From Prosopocoilus inquinatus (lineage: Eukaryota > Arthropoda > Insecta > Coleoptera > Lucanidae): 64,000 nt of DNA. The notes under the pieces are model-generated. The model was not told where the DNA came from. It did not search any database and saw only the letters and a program-made list of their open reading frames with translations. Positions 59,800 through 64,000 of the stretch are shown here, piece by piece. Where the stretch lies: positions 3,410,001 through 3,474,000 of the forward strand of contig CM069871.1 in NCBI GenBank assembly GCA_036172665.1. Direction: 5' to 3'. A program made the translations under genes and the position numbers. How positions within the stretch are numbered: position 1 is the first letter of the stretch; the number at the start of each line of letters is the position of its first letter.

Positions 59800-61950
59800 A
59801 AAACCTAAAAACGAATACTATTTGTTCGTTGGTTTTAAATCGTAAATTCGAAATTTTACTCTGAGTTTACGGAATTTTCTCTGAGAAGTGGCGCCATCTG
59901 TTGTCCGGTAACCTAAACAACTTCCTTACCGCGTGCTCTTAGTTGAGTTTCAACTATTCGATCAGTTAAAAAAAAAAAAAAACATAGTTTACAACCATTT
60001 TAAAGCGAATTAAAAACTAATACTATTTGTTCATTGGTTTTAAATTATAAACTCGAAATTTCACTCTGAGTTTACGGATTTTTCTTTGAGAAGTGGCGCC
60101 ATCTGTTGCTCGGTCACCTAAAGAAACAATACCACAGTTTAGCCTTTCCAAAATTCGTGAAAAAATTGCTGAGATTTTCGATAGCCCGTCTTTAACAAAA
60201 CGGTGTTTTTTTTTCTTCTTTTAGATACGAGACCAGAAACGCCATCTGTTTGATCAGGAAGTAGTTACGTCGTGCATTTATTTTTAAATTAAATTTTTTA
60301 ATTGAAAAAAGTTTTCAAATACACGCACACCGATTTCATTTAATTGGCCCGCCCCATTTTTTCTGATTTTCTTTTTTTGGAAAATCAGAATCCGAAATGC
60401 CATCTGTTAATTAGAAGCAAAAGCTATTTTCTTTAAGGTGCCCGTTTCGTAGAATTAAAAAAAAATATTTAAAAAAGTGTTTTTCAAAACGGGCAGACTG
60501 TCCTTGGGATTTTATTTAATTGGCATAATTTCTTCAGAATTCCGTTTTTTGGAATATCAAATCCCAGAACGTCTATTAATTACAAAAAAAAAACTATATT
60601 TCTACTATCTACAATTTATTAAATGAAAAAAATAAAAATGAAAAATGAAAAAAGTTTCCAAATTCTAACGGACCCCTTACTTTTCAGAATTCCGTTTTTT
60701 TTTTTTTTTGAAAAATCAAAACCCAAAACGTCCCCTGGTAATTACACAAAAAAGAAAGCTATTATGAAAATAAAAATAAAAAATAACAAAAAAAGGTTAT
60801 AAAATTCTAACGAACCCCTTACTTTTCAGAATTTCGTTTTTTGTTTTGAAAAATCAAAACCCAAAACGACCCTTGTTAATTACAAAAAGAAAGCTACGTT
60901 TCTACTATCCGAAATTTATTAAATAAAAAACAAATAAAATAAAATAAAAAATAAAATAAAAAATAAAATAAAAAATAAAATAAAAAGGCTTCCAAATTCT
61001 AACGAACCCCTTACTTTTCAGAATTCCTTTTTTTTTGGAAATCAAAGCCCAAAACGTCCTCTGTTAAATACAAAAAAAATATATATATTTTTACTATCCG
61101 CAATTTATTAAATTAAAAAAAAAAAATGGAAAAACGATTTCAAAATTCTAACGAACCCCTTACTGCAATTCGATTTGATTGACCAACATTTTTCAGACAA
61201 CTGAGACAGAAATTTAGACATAAGCGCCATCTGTTGATTGGTTGATTAGTAACAAAAATCTTTCGGTAACGGGCCCTTTTATTAAATTTAAAATTTAGAA
61301 AAATCGTTTTCAATCTTGCAAGAAAATTGCAATTTTATTTAATTGACCCCATGCTTCTCAGAATTGTGGTTGTTTGGAAAATTAAAACCAAAAGCGCCAT
61401 CTGTTGAACAACCATAGAGTTTACATACCTAACGTTTCGTTCTATTTCATAGATTTAAAATTTTTTTAAAAACGAGTTTGATTGAAATTCGCAAAAAATT
61501 CGTTCCGGTTTTATGTAATCGGCCGCGTGCACTTCAAAAATATCTGTCTTTAGAAAATTAGAATACGAAACGCCCTCTGTCAATTAGAAACAAAAGCTAT
61601 TTCGCTGACGTACGCTTGTTATTAATAAAATAAAAATAAAAAGAGGTTTTTAATTTCTAACAAAATTTCGCCAAAAATGCAATTCTTTTTGACTCATTTT
61701 TTAAATTAAAAAAAAAAAAATAGCACCAGAACTGCCCCCTGTTGACTAAAATAACAAAAATTACTTATTATTATTTAGCGCGTGCCCTATTTACTACATC
61801 CAAAAAATAAAATAAAATTGTTTTGTACTTGTACGCAAATATTTCGCTGCGATTTTAATTTAATCGACCCCCATGTTTTTTTTCCTTAAATTGCCTCTGT
61901 CTGAACAGTAAGAATCGAAGCGCCACCTATCGGCCAGTAACAAAATTTCT
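59800..61950 (+). repeat. Degenerate tandem repeat with recurrent GCGCCATCTG motifs
   Basis: About 12-13 units spaced roughly 135-205 bp. Intact or near-intact motifs lie at 59891, 60096, 60239 (ACGCCATCTG), 60397 (ATGCCATCTG), 61224, 61394, 61570 (ACGCCCTCTG) and 61920 (GCGCCACCTA). Decayed ones lie near 60568, 60728, 60865 and 61048. Between them are T-run, GGAAAATCAAAACC, ACAAAAAAGCTATTT and CTAACGAACCCCTTAC segments. The reverse complement AGATGGCGC / AGGTGGCGC resembles the Drosophila CTCF core. An AAATAAAATA microsatellite lies at 60921-60987. Confidence 0.75.
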
Positions 61951-62400
61951 AAACTTCTGGAACAATGCTAGAATACGTCTTCACTAAAATTTAATAGTTA
62001 ATTAGAAAATGGATTTTTAAATTGACAAGAGAACTTAATTGACGCCGTATTTGGGCTAATTAATTATTACAGTGTTGCAAACAGTTGCCAGTCTTCAAAT
62101 AGTCTTCGTTGTATTGTCAACTCAAATTCAAACAGTCATATTTTATCTATCATCTAGTGCATTTATTAATGAATTATTCTATGTGTTTGTATTGACACTT
62201 TTTGCGAAGGTCTGTTGGCAACGCCATGACAGTAACGTAGTGTTCGGGCGTATACCGTTACACTGCGCCTGCGCTCTTGAAAATGCATAAAATATAGACC
62301 CCTTGCTGATGATATTGATGACAGACGTAAAACTTTTTTTTTTTAATTGCATTGGGATTGTTTTCAAATGTGATGTAACTTGTTAATGTTACAAAAATTC
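61951..62400. other. Unique spacer
   Basis: A CpG-richer patch at about 62215-62275. Short ORFs on both strands have no domain. Confidence 0.35.
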
Positions 62401-62940
62401 AAGTTGATAGACAAGTGAATTGCGTTTCAATATGTCGGTGGCACATCTTGGCGCCTCATATGCTAATTGTCGCCCGCCAAAAATGTCCAGGTGTAAATAT
62501 ACAGTCCGATTTACGCAGTTGCTGGCGCAGGAGCGAACAACGCGAAATTTCACGTACACCGACGTTATCCATCCCATACCGTACGTTACGCAATTTCAAT
62601 CACGAGAATGGCCGAAATATAAAACAGATTATCTGTGACCTTCAGACGACGAACGCATTGCAAATTCTAGCCGGCGGTATCCATGCGAATAATAACTAAC
62701 TAGCGCGAAACTCGCATGTCATAGTTCCGAAAGTAGAACGCGCATTAAATTTGCAAACGCGAATAAAATCGCCGGCCTCGCTTTTCTAATCCCGCCATAT
62801 TTATGAATCCGAATAATTTTTCTTTTTTTTTTTTGCGGGGGACTGATGTGATGTATTCACGTTCGCACAAACAAGCGCGGGGAGACAACGCATATTATTA
62901 ATTTCGCCTGGCGACCGGCCAATCCGGACCACGGATGGGA
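62400..62940. promoter_or_regulatory. CpG-richer unique block, candidate regulatory DNA or small exon
   Basis: Balanced base composition, no repeats, and two overlapping plus ORFs (62415-62699 and 62420-62638) of 94 and 72 codons without recognisable domains. It may be conserved non-coding DNA. Direction and function are unknown. Confidence 0.25.
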
Positions 62941-64000
62941 GGGGGGGCATTCAAACTTTTCATTTTTGAAAAGTTTTAATTTTTTTTTTTTTTTTGGGAC
63001 CCCATGCACTTTAACACGTGCGTAAGCCGTGCACTATTGATAGCGACACCGAAATCACCAAACATGTTTCATTAGCGTGGGTGTATCCATCAACTGTTTT
63101 CAATATGAAAAACAGCGTGATTATATTTATTATTACTGGAAGAATGTAGCGCAAAAACCATAATAAATTTCCATAAATATCTGCAAGTTATAATGTCATC
63201 AGCTTTCTTTTTTTTGTTCATTTTTCTAATGTATTTTATTATGCCGCTCAATAAAACTTTTGGCGCCATCGAGTTTTTCTAAGAGGAGTATACCAGGTGT
63301 TCTTTTACTGTGTACATATAAAAAACCTCAGTATAAGTACGCGAAATGCTACCTTCTGCGGGTATTTTTTGTTGGCTACCGTATCATAGCCAAAAAAATT
63401 CGGATGGACCACTTGGTTGGAACCGCTGAAATGTGCGAGAAAGTTGGGAAGGCCAACTTTCGCCTTCCTCTCGGTGTGAACACGCCCACCGATACCGCAC
63501 TCGATGTTCAACGCAGAGTTTCGTAATAACAATCACTGATATCGTTTATTAATTATTTTATTTAAAATCTTAATTCACTGAGCGGAGTAATATGTTTTAC
63601 GACATCAATTATCGACGAATAAATCCGAAAATTCATGCACCGATTAGGCAAGCGCGTTAAAAATGTTCTTCCTTCACCCTTTTACGTAAATAAACTTTTG
63701 CTGCAATCTCGCTGCTAGCAAAGAAAGTATTACTACTTAACGGTCCTTGGAAACGAAGTAAATGTAAAATTTTTTATACGTCTTTTAAAAATAATATGCA
63801 ACGAGAAATTACAATTTGTTTGTACCTCGCTTTTAATTTGTTCGGCAATTACGAACCTAGTTGCACCACGAACCTAATTGCACTAGATTTTAATTCAAAA
63901 TACTTAAACTTGTAATTACTTGCAGTGAAATTGATTTAAATTGTAAACGGTTTGACCGACCAGCTGATCGGAGCGGCGCTGAGTTACGTCGTTCCTGCTC
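62941..64000. other. Unique region to window end
   Basis: Poly-T and poly-G runs near 62940-62995. A GGCGCCATCGAG word at 63261 precedes ORFs on both strands (63260-63532) that resemble no family I know. ACCAGGTGTTC near 63292 may be an element remnant. GTTGCACCACGAACCTAATTG-like text near 63860 recalls the MITE ends at 56350 only weakly. Confidence 0.3.

Overview
This window looks like non-coding DNA from an arthropod, most likely an insect. It is AT-rich (my estimate is roughly one third GC) and CpG is not depleted. There are no dense bacterial-style reading frames. Many short elements flanked by TA end in CAGGGTG/CACCCTG, a pattern common in insect genomes. I cannot name the species. I find no protein-coding gene with recognisable homology, no rRNA and no tRNA. 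The window reads as intergenic or intronic DNA built mostly from tandem repeats, fold-back transposons and MITEs, with islands of unique CpG-richer sequence between them.

Layout: 1-2275 is a ~790-bp tandem repeat made of palindromic TTAAGC motifs. A 3 x 89-bp array and a near-perfect hairpin (3154-3272) follow. 3273-6823 is mainly unique, interrupted by a T-rich spacer between 107-bp direct repeats. 6824-8373 (minus strand) is the one candidate coding exon: an open frame of about 515 codons made of 11-residue repeats, starting at a splice-acceptor-like site. 10780-11851 is a ~177-bp tandem array enclosed by short inverted ends. 13.0-15.3 kb holds dispersed repeat fragments and a fold-back element. 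15.57-18.49 kb is a ~350-bp satellite whose unit carries the end of a TIR element. 18.69-20.13 kb is CpG-rich, promoter-like DNA.

20.39-24.7 kb is a chain of TA-flanked fold-back elements. 26.4-32.5 kb is A- or T-rich degenerate tandem repeats plus a TIR element. 34.9-37.4 kb is AT-rich repeats, and 37.44-38.15 kb is a second CpG-rich candidate regulatory island. 38.37-40.87 kb and 44.9-46.5 kb are two loci of the same ~795-bp dimeric repeat. The first has a 767-bp MITE insertion and the second shows the matching empty site. 43.7-48.4 kb also holds palindromic repeats.

49.5-53.06 kb is a ~357-bp tandem array. 53934-54249 is a solo LTR with a perfect 5-bp target duplication. 56.3-58.6 kb holds four small inverted-repeat elements. 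59.8-61.95 kb is an array carrying repeated GCGCCATCTG motifs. The remainder is unique AT-rich or CpG-richer DNA.

The pieces do not form a pathway. The connecting theme is mobile-element turnover: TA-targeting MITEs nest inside one another and in tandem repeats, and some element ends have been captured into satellites. All boundaries were read by eye and most are approximate to within about 10-30 bp.
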